From Eggerthellaceae bacterium UBA5906 (lineage in GTDB: Bacteria > Actinomycetota > Coriobacteriia > Coriobacteriales > Eggerthellaceae): a stretch of DNA of 6,301 nucleotides. Position 1 is the stretch's first letter. Every line of letters starts with the position of its first letter. Location: the NCBI GenBank assembly GCA_002431805.1, contig DJEE01000084.1, forward strand, positions 3,900-10,200, in the 5' to 3' direction. The notes below the pieces were generated by a model, which saw nothing but the letters and a program-made list of their open reading frames with translations, ran no database searches and was not told the origin of the DNA. A program made the position numbers and the translations under genes. Of this stretch, positions 1-6,121 are shown one piece after another.

Positions 1-1
1 C

Positions 2-709
2 AACGGCAAGCGCCACTACCGCCACTACCGCAACAGCGGCCCACGGCAGCTTCGCGTTCGCAAAGCCCTTCGCCAGCGCGCAAGCTGCGGCAACAGCGGC
101 CAGCGCCGCGCCTGCGATTACCAGCACAGCATCGACGCCAGCACTTGCAAACGTTGCCGCTTCCCAGGCAAACGCCGCGCATGCCAGTACCAACGCCACG
201 CCGCATGCCTTCGCAAAGTCATCGCTTACCTGCGCAAACAACGTCCACAGCGCAAAACCGCAGCCGAGCGAGCCTAGCACGAAGAACGGCCACACACTTG
301 CCGCGGCCCATGCGGCGTTGCCGTAGCTTCCGGCGTACGCGTAGGCCTGCACGCACATAAGCACCACGGCCAGCGCCGCCGCCACGATGCGCACCACGCG
401 GTTAGCGGCCGCAGATTTCGCCGCCATTACCACATCGACGATAAGCGCCACGCACGTAAGCCCGGCGAAGATGCCCTCCATCACCAGCGAAGACGTGGGG
501 TTCGACAGCATGTATACCATGTACTGCGGTCGTCCCAAATGTGTCACGGAAGCCAGCGCACCCACGCCCATAAGCACAAGCATCACCAGCGGAAACAGCC
601 ATGCGCGTTTACCTTCGCCTCGCTCAGGGAACGCCGCCGACGCCACCAACGCGCCCGCGCCTAACCCCGTAAGCGTGGTGAACGCGAAAAGCGGGAATTC
701 TGAAATCAT
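2..709 (-). CDS. DmsC-like membrane anchor subunit of a molybdopterin oxidoreductase, C-terminus cut by the window edge
   Basis: Reading down from the ATG at 707-709 gives 236 uninterrupted residues that run off the left edge, so the C-terminus is missing. DmsC anchors the catalytic and ferredoxin subunits to the membrane and oxidises menaquinol. Hydrophobic segments lie near residues 5-27, 37-56, 74-97, 105-126, 134-160, 168-190 and 192-213, and another starts at 222, in line with the eight helices of E. coli DmsC. Residues 46-61 (LMGVGALASVTHLGRP) match the E. coli DmsC stretch around His65, the residue known to matter for menaquinol binding; the equivalent here is His57. The following N70...SSLVMEG stretch also fits the family. 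The start has a GGAAGG ribosome binding site at 718-723 and lies 4 bp after the chaperone stop, so it is last in the visible operon. The protein is rich in Ala and Val. DmsC family membership is well supported; the natural acceptor of the complex is not shown. Confidence 0.88.
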   Translation of the reverse strand, partial: MISEFPLFAFTTLTGLGAGALVASAAFPERGEGKRAWLFPLVMLVLMGVGALASVTHLGRPQYMVYMLSNPTSSLVMEGIFAGLTCVALIVDVVMAAKSAAANRVVRIVAAALAVVLMCVQAYAYAGSYGNAAWAAASVWPFFVLGSLGCGFALWTLFAQVSDDFAKACGVALVLACAAFAWEAATFASAGVDAVLVIAGAALAAVAAACALAKGFANAKLPWAAVAVVAVVALAV

Positions 710-713
710 GCGA

Positions 714-1616
714 TCAACCTTCCAATCGATCGAGTTCGGTCAATTCGTTATCTGCAAGGCCCACCAGACGCAACGCGAACAGCTGCCGTAGAGCCTCGCG
801 CAACTCGGCGGCGGGGCCGGCAGCGCACGCGGCAGCCGCGTGCGCGGCAACGCGATCGCCATCGCCCGCGCGCTCGGCCGAACCTTCGCCCTCAGGCTCG
901 TGCTCAAGCCCGCAAGCCTGTTCGAACCAATACGCCACCTCGCCTAGAAAAACGCAGTCCACCTGGGTAAACGCAGCAATCGCCTCAAGCAGCTGCGGAT
1001 ACAGGACCGCCTGCGATCCCGCGCGGGAGTTGCGCACAAGCTGCGCATACGCTCCAAGCCAGTCGGCCAGATACCCGTGAACCATCTCGTGCTGCGCGCG
1101 AGCCTCGTCTGCGAAACCGGCATCGCCGACGGCGAACGCATCGAACAGCGCAGCGGCCCTCCGCGCCGCAAAATCAAGCAGCGCGGCCACATGATCGTCG
1201 GGAATCGCCTGCTCGCGACGCATGCGCAAACCTTGCGTGCGATACAGCGCGCGCACGTCAAGCGTGGCTTCCTGAAACAGCGCCGCATCCTTGCTGCCCG
1301 TATAGGGCGCGCGGTACGGAGGGGCCGGCAGCGCGCCGGGGCCCTCGAACACGCGCGTGTATTCATCGTGCGCGGCATCCAGCACGCAGGCCGCATCCTT
1401 GGCAGCTAGCTTCTCAAGCAGCTTTGCCAGCCCAGCCATCTGCTCGCAGTCCTGCGCATACGCCGCAACCGCCGCACGCGTGCGCAGCCCGCACAGTTCG
1501 GCCAGCAGCGCCTGGTCGGGTTCGCCGCCGAAGCACTTGTGCGCCAGCTCGTACAGCCACGCCCGCGCCGCAAGCAGCTGCGCTGCGCTGTCAACCTCGG
1601 CCTCAAGCGTGCTCAC
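714..1616 (-). CDS. TorD/DmsD-family molybdoenzyme chaperone with a C-terminal extension
   Basis: This 300-residue all-helical cytoplasmic protein has the TorD/DmsD signature. Residues 85-105 carry EYTRVFEGPG followed by LPAPPYRAPY, 113-130 carry FQEATLDVRALYRTQGL, and 140-142 are DDH. Residues 176-190 (HEMVHGYLADWLGAY) correspond to the late helix usually written as HLxxWL. Such proteins bind the Tat signal of the catalytic subunit, help insert the molybdenum cofactor and delay export until folding is complete. The start is GTG at 1614-1616, in the overlap GTGA with the ferredoxin stop, with GAGG at 1624-1627 seven bases upstream; this implies coupled translation. Typical family members are about 200 residues. 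Here the recognisable domain ends near residue 225, followed by an acidic and alanine-rich linker (about 238-270) and a final predicted helix (271-300). The partner is almost certainly the catalytic subunit of the same operon. Which TorD subgroup it belongs to is uncertain. Confidence 0.88.
   Translation of the reverse strand: MSTLEAEVDSAAQLLAARAWLYELAHKCFGGEPDQALLAELCGLRTRAAVAAYAQDCEQMAGLAKLLEKLAAKDAACVLDAAHDEYTRVFEGPGALPAPPYRAPYTGSKDAALFQEATLDVRALYRTQGLRMRREQAIPDDHVAALLDFAARRAAALFDAFAVGDAGFADEARAQHEMVHGYLADWLGAYAQLVRNSRAGSQAVLYPQLLEAIAAFTQVDCVFLGEVAYWFEQACGLEHEPEGEGSAERAGDGDRVAAHAAAACAAGPAAELREALRQLFALRLVGLADNELTELDRLEG
718..723 (-). promoter_or_regulatory. Ribosome binding site of the anchor gene
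   Basis: GGAAGG on the minus strand lies 8 bases before the ATG at 709 and sits inside the last codons of the chaperone gene. It fixes the anchor start and supports translation of the anchor by ribosomes finishing the chaperone. Confidence 0.7.
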
Positions 1617-1627
1617 AGCACAACCTC
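1613..1627 (-). promoter_or_regulatory. GTGA stop/start overlap and ribosome binding site joining the ferredoxin and chaperone genes
   Basis: The minus-strand tetramer GTGA at 1616-1613 contains the chaperone GTG start (1616-1614) and the ferredoxin TGA stop (1615-1613). GAGG at 1627-1624 is seven bases before the GTG. Together they decide for a GTG start and indicate translational coupling, which would tie chaperone output to structural subunit output. Confidence 0.75.
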
Positions 1628-2191
1628 GGTAAACGCAGGGTCCACCGCGGCGTCATTCGGACGCACCAACAAGTTCGGGTGCGTGCGGTCGGCGCTACCG
1701 AGCACGGGCAGCTCGCTTACGCAATCGCTGCCGTATTCGCGACGCAGCTCATCAATATCGCCAAACTTCAGCGCACGCGTGGGGCACGCGTCAACGCACG
1801 TGGGGTTCATGCCAGCTTTGCGCAGGTCATAGCACGAATCGCATTTCACAATCATCTGCGCATCGGCGTCCCATTGCGGCGCGCCGTACGGGCACACCGT
1901 CATGCAGTTTCTGCACTGCACGCAGCGCGTGTCGTCATGCAGCACAATGCCGTCGGCCGCCTTGTGCATGGCAAGCGTCGGGCAGTTCGCCACGCATGCG
2001 GGGTTGTCGCAATGGTTGCAGCCTACCGACAGATGGAACATCCCCACCTGCGGATACGTCCCCGTCTCAAACGATTCCACGCGGCGCGGGCGTGCGCCCG
2101 GAGCCTGAATGTTGCGGCGGTCTTTGCACGCAACCTGGCACGTGCGACATCCGATGCAGCGCGTGGCGTCCAAGTAAAATCCCAAAGCCAT
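1613..2191 (-). CDS. DmsB-like electron-transfer subunit with four [4Fe-4S] clusters
   Basis: This 192-residue protein has the 16-cysteine pattern of the DmsB/PhsB/NrfC class. The Cys groups are at residues 12/15/18/22, 58/61/66/70, 90/93/96/100 and 117/120/132/136. The motifs CIGCRTCQVACKD, CNHCDNPAC, CPYGAPQW and KCDSCYDL are very close to E. coli DmsB, and the length is near its 205 residues. It carries electrons from the membrane anchor to the catalytic subunit through four [4Fe-4S] clusters. No signal peptide is visible; as in DmsAB, it should cross the membrane on the Tat signal of the catalytic subunit. The ATG at 2189-2191 has an ideal AGGAGGA site at 2199-2205 with a 7-base gap. It begins 17 bp after the catalytic gene's stop and ends inside the chaperone start. 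The C-terminal 35 residues after the last cluster are not conserved in any way I recognise. Confidence 0.95.
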   Translation of the reverse strand: MALGFYLDATRCIGCRTCQVACKDRRNIQAPGARPRRVESFETGTYPQVGMFHLSVGCNHCDNPACVANCPTLAMHKAADGIVLHDDTRCVQCRNCMTVCPYGAPQWDADAQMIVKCDSCYDLRKAGMNPTCVDACPTRALKFGDIDELRREYGSDCVSELPVLGSADRTHPNLLVRPNDAAVDPAFTEVVL

Positions 2192-2208
2192 ATTCTGCTC
2201 CTCCTACC

Positions 2209-5082
2209 TTAACGACGCTCAGCGTACACAACGGACTTGTCGGCAACATAGGCCGGCGTGTCATCGGCATCCACGCCCGCAGCCAAGAACGGCGCGCGCT
2301 CAAAATCTTCCTCAAGCGGCTCGCCATCGTACTTCTTGATGTCGATGAGCAGGCTGTTGTAGCCGTCCACCTGGTTGAAGTAGTTCGACTGGGTGCCGTC
2401 GGAAAGCATCTGCTCCGAGCCGCCGCGGTCGATGATGTCGTCGGGGTTCGTCTCGTCAAGCACCGAATGCACGCCGTGCGGGATGGCCACGGTGCCCGGC
2501 ATCATGGACTCAAGCGGTTGCGCGTGGCGCAGCATCTTGCCGAAGTCGTTGAAGCACATGACCGTGTCGCCGGCCTTGATGCCGCGCTCGGCGGCGTCTG
2601 CGGCGTTCATGAACACCGGGTTGCGGAACGCCTCCTGCGTCCAGGGCATGTTGTCGTAGCAGCTGTGCGCGCGGCGCATATAGTGCGGCGTGTATGCCTG
2701 CAGCGGGTACTTCGCCTTCTCCTTCGTATCCCAGTTCGCAAACGTCTCCTGGTAACCGCGGCGCGGCACGAAGTAGTTCGCGTAGGGCTTGATGGGCTCG
2801 TCAGCCAGGCCAGTTTTGTTCACGTTATCGGCCTTGAACTGGCAGTAGATCTCCAGCTTGCCGGATTGCGAAGGACGCGGCCAGGCGGGGTCGATCACGG
2901 TGACGTTGTCGTCATCGTCCATGCCCAACTTGTCGTCGCGATAGCCCACGTAGTTGCGGCGGTCGCCTTCGCTGCGCTTCACCACAAACGACCCCTTCTC
3001 CATGAACTCGTCGAAGCCCATAAGGCCCTGCTGCTCGGGGAAATCGGCGTGGTACTTGGCGTTGTCGGCAGCCGTCCAGGTCAGCATCGGGTCCCATGCG
3101 GAAAGGTCGTCGCGCAGCACGCGCTTGCCCAGGAAGTACCCCAGCCACTGGTCGTAGTTGCTCTTCGGGTACGCCTCGTCCGGGTCATAGCCCATGCGTT
3201 CGATGATCTCGCGGCAAATGCGCTTTTCCTCGCGCGCTTCGTACATCGGCTTGATCAGCGGCTTCCATGCCAAGATGGCGTCCTTGCGCTGCTTTTGCCC
3301 GTTGCCGTCGCCGAAGGCCGAAGGCCAGCACAGCTCGCCCCAGCTCTCGTCGTCGTTGCCTTCCCAATGCGTGGCAACCGGCAACAGGATGTCGGCAAAC
3401 TGGGCAGTCAGCGAGAACTTGATCTCAAGCGAGATGCACGTGTCGGCCTGGCGCATCACGCGGATGGCCGTGGGCAAATCGCCGCGCGTTTGCATGAAGT
3501 TGCTGCACGTTTGGAACAGAAGGCGCGGGTTGACCGGCATACGACGCGCCTCGTGGTACGTGGGCGTGTTGTTGCGCAGCTTCGTCTCGTCATCGCCCGA
3601 GCCCAGGTCGTAGGGGCCTTCGGACGTGGAGATGTACTCGCCACGCTCAAGGGAGCTCCACCAGGAGTTGCCCTCGATGCAGCGGTTCGGGCCCGTTGCC
3701 GTCGGCGCGGCTACCAGCGCGTCGATGTAGCCGTAGATGGGGTTGGACGACTGCGAAACCATGCGATAGCCCGAGTCACCGGCGTCCCATGTGTAAATGG
3801 CAGCCGAGCCGTGGCCCGATTTGCCGAAGTGGCCGCCCATGGCCGACACGGTCATGAACGCCTGGGAAAGGTTTTCCGCACCCAGGTAACGCGACGCGGC
3901 GTAGCTGTGCAGGAACACGTCCTTGTTGTTCTTGCCAGCCATCTCGGCATACCAGGTGATGTCCTCAACCGGCGTGCCGCAGATCTCGCTTGCCCACTCG
4001 GGCGTTTTCGGCACTCCGTCGTACTCTCCCAAAATGTAGCCGCGCATGTTCTCGTTGGTGGTAGCTTCCTCGGGCATGGTGTCGGCGGTGAAGCCCACGC
4101 AGCGCTCACGCAGGAAATCCCAGTCGATGATGTTGCCGCGCTCGTCGTCTAGGCGCAGCATCTCGTACATAACGCCCAGCAAAAACGCCGTGTCGGTGCC
4201 GGGACGCACGCGAATCCAGCGCGCGCCAAGCGTAGACGCAGTGATGTTGTAGCTCGGGCCCACGTACACGAAGTTCACGCCGGCTTCCTTGGCATGCTCG
4301 AGCGACTGCATGGCGGTGTGCTGCGACCAGCTGGGGTTACAGCCGTACAGAATGATGTTGTCGGCGTTGGGCAGGTCGTACTTGTCCGGCGCCATCATCA
4401 AATCGGGGTGGTCGCCCCAGCTGTACATGCCCAGCGCCTCGGTCTGAAACGCCCAGCAGCCGAACGACTCGGTTTCGGTGTTGTACACCGCGCCGCCGAT
4501 GACCGGAAACATTGCCGATCCCGGGGCCCAGCGCCAGCCGTTGCAGATAACAGCGTTCTGGCCGTAGTCGCGGTACACGCGCTTCAGCTCGTCGGTCACG
4601 TAGGTGAGCGCCTCGTCCCAGCTGATGCGCTCCCACTCGTCACGGCCGCGCAGCTCGCCGTGGGCGTTTTCACCGCCACCAGGCTGCCAGTGCTTGCGCT
4701 TCATGGGGTACTTCAAGCGGTCGCCGTTGTACACCTGTTGGCGCAGCGAGCGCCCGCGCAAACAACTGCGCTGCTGCGGGCAGTCCCAGCTGTCCTCACG
4801 GCTGTCGTCGGTTTTCTGGCGCACCACCACGCCATCGACCACATAGCCCATGTTGTTGCACATCTGATTGCAGTTCTGATGGCAGTGGATAGGCACCCAC
4901 TGGCCCGCCCCGCTTGTGACCTGGGCATCGCTTGCCACCTTGTCGTAGCCGTCCGCGTCCGATTGCGCGGCGGCGTAGGCCTTCGGCGCGCCTGCGGCCT
5001 CGTATGCCGCCATTGCGGCAACAGCCCCAGCGCTCGCACGCAAAAAGCTGCGGCGGCCCATGCTTTTATCCAGCATCGACAT
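2209..5082 (-). CDS. Tat-exported molybdopterin (bis-MGD) oxidoreductase catalytic subunit, DmsA-like, substrate unknown
   Basis: This 957-residue catalytic subunit belongs to the DMSO reductase family. A Tat signal is present: GRRSFLRA at residues 9-16, a hydrophobic alanine stretch, and a probable cleavage near AYA at 35-37, so the mature enzyme acts outside the cytoplasmic membrane. Cys67, Cys71 and Cys75 (C-x3-C-x3-C) plus Cys107 in RSCLRGRS should bind one [4Fe-4S] cluster; the following YNGDRLKYPMKR is typical of DmsA. NADNIILYGCNP at 239-250, GGHFGKSGHG near 416-425 and FADILLPVATHWE near 562-574 are cofactor-domain motifs. The C-terminal dinucleotide-binding domain starts near 792 with YPLQAYTPHYMRRAHS. 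The ATG at 5080-5082 is preferred over later Met codons because AGGAG at 5090-5094 is 7 bases away. It is longer than E. coli DmsA (about 814). The molybdenum ligand may be Cys209 rather than Ser. Physiological substrates in this family range from DMSO and TMAO to sulfur, arsenic and aromatic compounds, and this sequence does not decide among them. Confidence 0.95.
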   Translation of the reverse strand: MSMLDKSMGRRSFLRASAGAVAAMAAYEAAGAPKAYAAAQSDADGYDKVASDAQVTSGAGQWVPIHCHQNCNQMCNNMGYVVDGVVVRQKTDDSREDSWDCPQQRSCLRGRSLRQQVYNGDRLKYPMKRKHWQPGGGENAHGELRGRDEWERISWDEALTYVTDELKRVYRDYGQNAVICNGWRWAPGSAMFPVIGGAVYNTETESFGCWAFQTEALGMYSWGDHPDLMMAPDKYDLPNADNIILYGCNPSWSQHTAMQSLEHAKEAGVNFVYVGPSYNITASTLGARWIRVRPGTDTAFLLGVMYEMLRLDDERGNIIDWDFLRERCVGFTADTMPEEATTNENMRGYILGEYDGVPKTPEWASEICGTPVEDITWYAEMAGKNNKDVFLHSYAASRYLGAENLSQAFMTVSAMGGHFGKSGHGSAAIYTWDAGDSGYRMVSQSSNPIYGYIDALVAAPTATGPNRCIEGNSWWSSLERGEYISTSEGPYDLGSGDDETKLRNNTPTYHEARRMPVNPRLLFQTCSNFMQTRGDLPTAIRVMRQADTCISLEIKFSLTAQFADILLPVATHWEGNDDESWGELCWPSAFGDGNGQKQRKDAILAWKPLIKPMYEAREEKRICREIIERMGYDPDEAYPKSNYDQWLGYFLGKRVLRDDLSAWDPMLTWTAADNAKYHADFPEQQGLMGFDEFMEKGSFVVKRSEGDRRNYVGYRDDKLGMDDDDNVTVIDPAWPRPSQSGKLEIYCQFKADNVNKTGLADEPIKPYANYFVPRRGYQETFANWDTKEKAKYPLQAYTPHYMRRAHSCYDNMPWTQEAFRNPVFMNAADAAERGIKAGDTVMCFNDFGKMLRHAQPLESMMPGTVAIPHGVHSVLDETNPDDIIDRGGSEQMLSDGTQSNYFNQVDGYNSLLIDIKKYDGEPLEEDFERAPFLAAGVDADDTPAYVADKSVVYAERR

Positions 5083-5089
5083 GGATTCG

Positions 5090-5094
5090 CTCCT
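5090..5094 (-). promoter_or_regulatory. Ribosome binding site of the catalytic subunit gene
   Basis: AGGAG within the purine-rich run AGAGGAG lies 7 bases before the ATG at 5082. The next Met codon (residue 3) would have a 13-base gap and the Met before GRRSF (residue 8) a much longer one. The 5082 start is therefore preferred, giving a short n-region in front of the twin-arginine motif. Confidence 0.7.
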
Positions 5095-5122
5095 CTCGTT
5101 TCTGTCTTACCCTCTGAAACGG

Positions 5123-5151
5123 ATTATGCGAGCGTGCGCAGTCGATTGAAA
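5123..5151 (-). promoter_or_regulatory. Predicted promoter of the molybdoenzyme operon
   Basis: On the minus strand CATAAT at 5128-5123 matches the -10 consensus at five of six positions. Seventeen bases upstream, TTTCAA at 5151-5146 is a poor -35 (three of six). Transcription would start near 5116, leaving a leader of about 34 bases with the ribosome binding site. A good -10 with a poor -35 is what an activator-dependent promoter usually looks like. The assignment rests on eye matching only. Confidence 0.45.
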
Positions 5152-5152
5152 T

Positions 5153-5165
5153 TGCTTATAATGCA
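5153..5165. promoter_or_regulatory. Candidate LysR activation site (T-N11-A)
   Basis: TGCTTATAATGCA has T and A separated by 11 bases and the half sites TGC/GCA. It shares the TGCT-N5-xGCA frame with the perfect dyad at 5173-5191, and the two centres are 23 bp apart, about two helical turns. Its centre lies near -43 of the predicted operon start, next to the -35, where LysR proteins usually place their activation site. It also covers the lysR -10 box. Because the sequence is also a promoter box, the match could be partly coincidental. Confidence 0.4.
5157..5162 (+). promoter_or_regulatory. -10 box of the lysR promoter
   Basis: A perfect TATAAT lies about 57 bases before the lysR ATG. At normal spacing no good -35 is present (the 17-base position reads GTGCGC). 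A TG pair is found upstream but one base away from the extended -10 position. Transcription would begin near 5169, just before the perfect dyad. Confidence 0.55.
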
Positions 5166-5172
5166 CATCGTA

Positions 5173-5191
5173 CCATGCTCTTTAAGCATGG
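5173..5191. promoter_or_regulatory. Perfect inverted repeat, candidate LysR recognition site
   Basis: CCATGCT at 5173-5179 and AGCATGG at 5185-5191 are exact reverse complements around a 5-base centre (CTTTA). The core has the LysR-box form T-N11-A (T5176, A5188). It is centred near -66 of the predicted operon start, the usual place of the high-affinity LysR recognition site, and falls at about +4 to +22 of the predicted lysR transcript, where binding would repress lysR. As RNA it could also form a small hairpin in the lysR leader; no U-run follows, so it is not an intrinsic terminator. Confidence 0.6.
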
Positions 5192-5218
5192 GTCAGGGTC
5201 GGAAGAGGTGTTAACCAT

Positions 5219-6121
5219 ATGGAACTAAGAACGCTGGAATATTTCTTGGCCGTTGCCCGCGAAGGCAGCATCACCGATGCAGCTAAGGCTCTGCATGTGA
5301 CGCAGCCCACGCTTTCACGCCAGCTTGCCGCGCTGGAAACGGAGTTCGGTCGGCAGCTGTACACGCGCAGCCACAAAGGCATTGAGCTGACCGACCACGG
5401 CATCATGCTGCAACGCTACGCCCGCAGCATCATCGATTTGGCGAACAAGGCCGCCGAGGACATGAAGCCCGCCGATTCGGAAGTGCGCGGCGTGGTGCAC
5501 ATCGGCGCAGGTGAGACGTACCTTATGGGAATAGTTGCCGAAGCCATGCGACGCGTGCACGCTAAGCACCCCGGCATCACATTCAGCCTGTCAAGCGGAA
5601 CCACTGCCGACTTGAAAGACCGCCTGGTCAAAGGGTATTTCGATGTGATGCTCGAGTGCGAGGTGCAAGATCACGCGAAACTTAACGTGCTGCGTTTTCC
5701 CGTACCTGACACCTGGGGCGTGCTCATGCGCGCCGACGATTCGCTGGCAAGGAAAAACGTGGTGCGCGCCGAAGATTTGGTGCAGCGCGACTTAATCACC
5801 TCGAAGCAGGGCATGAAGTTCGGAAAGCTGGCCGAATGGTTCGGCGACCTGCGCGACGAAACGCACGTGGTAGCGGAGTATCAGCTGGGCTTGAACACGC
5901 GCTACCTGGTGAAACAGGGGTTTGGCGTGGCGGTCATCTATCAGCATCTGGTGGATTACCGCGGCGACGCCGACCTGGTCATACGCCCGCTGTCCCCTAC
6001 CGTGGAGTCCTGGCAGGGCCTGGTGTGGCGCCAAACCCTGCCTAACAAGCAAACGCTCATCTTCCTTGACGAGGTGCGCCAGGTATGCCGTGAAGTTGAA
6101 GAGGGAAACCTAAGCTTCTAA
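5219..6121 (+). CDS. LysR-family transcriptional regulator, divergent from the molybdoenzyme operon
   Basis: This 300-residue protein has the usual LysR length and layout. The N-terminal winged helix-turn-helix spans about residues 1-60: MELRTLEYFLAVAREGS leads into AAKALHVTQPTLSRQLAALE, then LYTRSHKGIELTDHG. A linker helix with AKSIIDLANKAAEDM-like character (about 65-85) follows, and the effector-binding domain begins near residue 90 (VRGVVHIGAGE) and runs to about 295. The family normally acts as a tetramer that binds T-N11-A sites and responds to a small ligand. Divergent placement with only 136 bp to the catalytic gene strongly suggests that it controls that operon and itself. The ATG at 5219 has GAGGTG at 5205-5210, eight bases away. 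Its 3' end overlaps the convergent gene at 6110-6301 by 12 bp. The ligand cannot be predicted from sequence; the enzyme's substrate is the natural guess. Confidence 0.93.
   Translation: MELRTLEYFLAVAREGSITDAAKALHVTQPTLSRQLAALETEFGRQLYTRSHKGIELTDHGIMLQRYARSIIDLANKAAEDMKPADSEVRGVVHIGAGETYLMGIVAEAMRRVHAKHPGITFSLSSGTTADLKDRLVKGYFDVMLECEVQDHAKLNVLRFPVPDTWGVLMRADDSLARKNVVRAEDLVQRDLITSKQGMKFGKLAEWFGDLRDETHVVAEYQLGLNTRYLVKQGFGVAVIYQHLVDYRGDADLVIRPLSPTVESWQGLVWRQTLPNKQTLIFLDEVRQVCREVEEGNLSF

Noticed and set aside
11..28. Tandem 9-bp repeat (CGCCACTAC twice)
   Set aside because: It encodes the repeated Val-Val-Ala of a transmembrane helix in the anchor gene and is best explained by hydrophobic, low-complexity coding sequence.
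387..791. Plus-strand open frame of 134 codons at the left
   Set aside because: The minus strand encodes the DmsC-like anchor with clear transmembrane segments and a conserved His motif; the plus frame crosses the gene boundary and shows no domain.
1424..2212. Plus-strand open frame opposite the ferredoxin and chaperone genes
   Set aside because: The minus strand encodes a 16-cysteine ferredoxin here with perfect motifs; the plus frame is Arg/Ala/His-rich noise of a GC-rich gene.
1996..4152. Very long plus-strand open frame (718 codons) opposite the catalytic gene
   Set aside because: Over the catalytic gene it is in codon-for-codon register with the minus-strand frame, so it stays open simply because that gene rarely uses TTA, CTA and TCA codons; it ends where a CTA leucine codon occurs (4150-4152). 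The product is a repetitive Val/Ala/Arg/His sequence with no family resemblance.
5173..5191. Intrinsic terminator reading of the perfect dyad
   Set aside because: The arms are short and no T-run follows on either strand, and its place between divergent promoters fits an operator better.
4294..5214. Plus-strand open frame of 306 codons upstream of lysR
   Set aside because: It is the same antisense-register shadow as 1996-4152, resuming after a few stop complements, and it runs through the promoter region. The real minus-strand protein has a Tat signal and a cluster motif in this stretch.
5215..5222. Palindrome CCATATGG at the lysR start codon
   Set aside because: Only 8 bp and contains the ATG itself; too short to claim as an operator.
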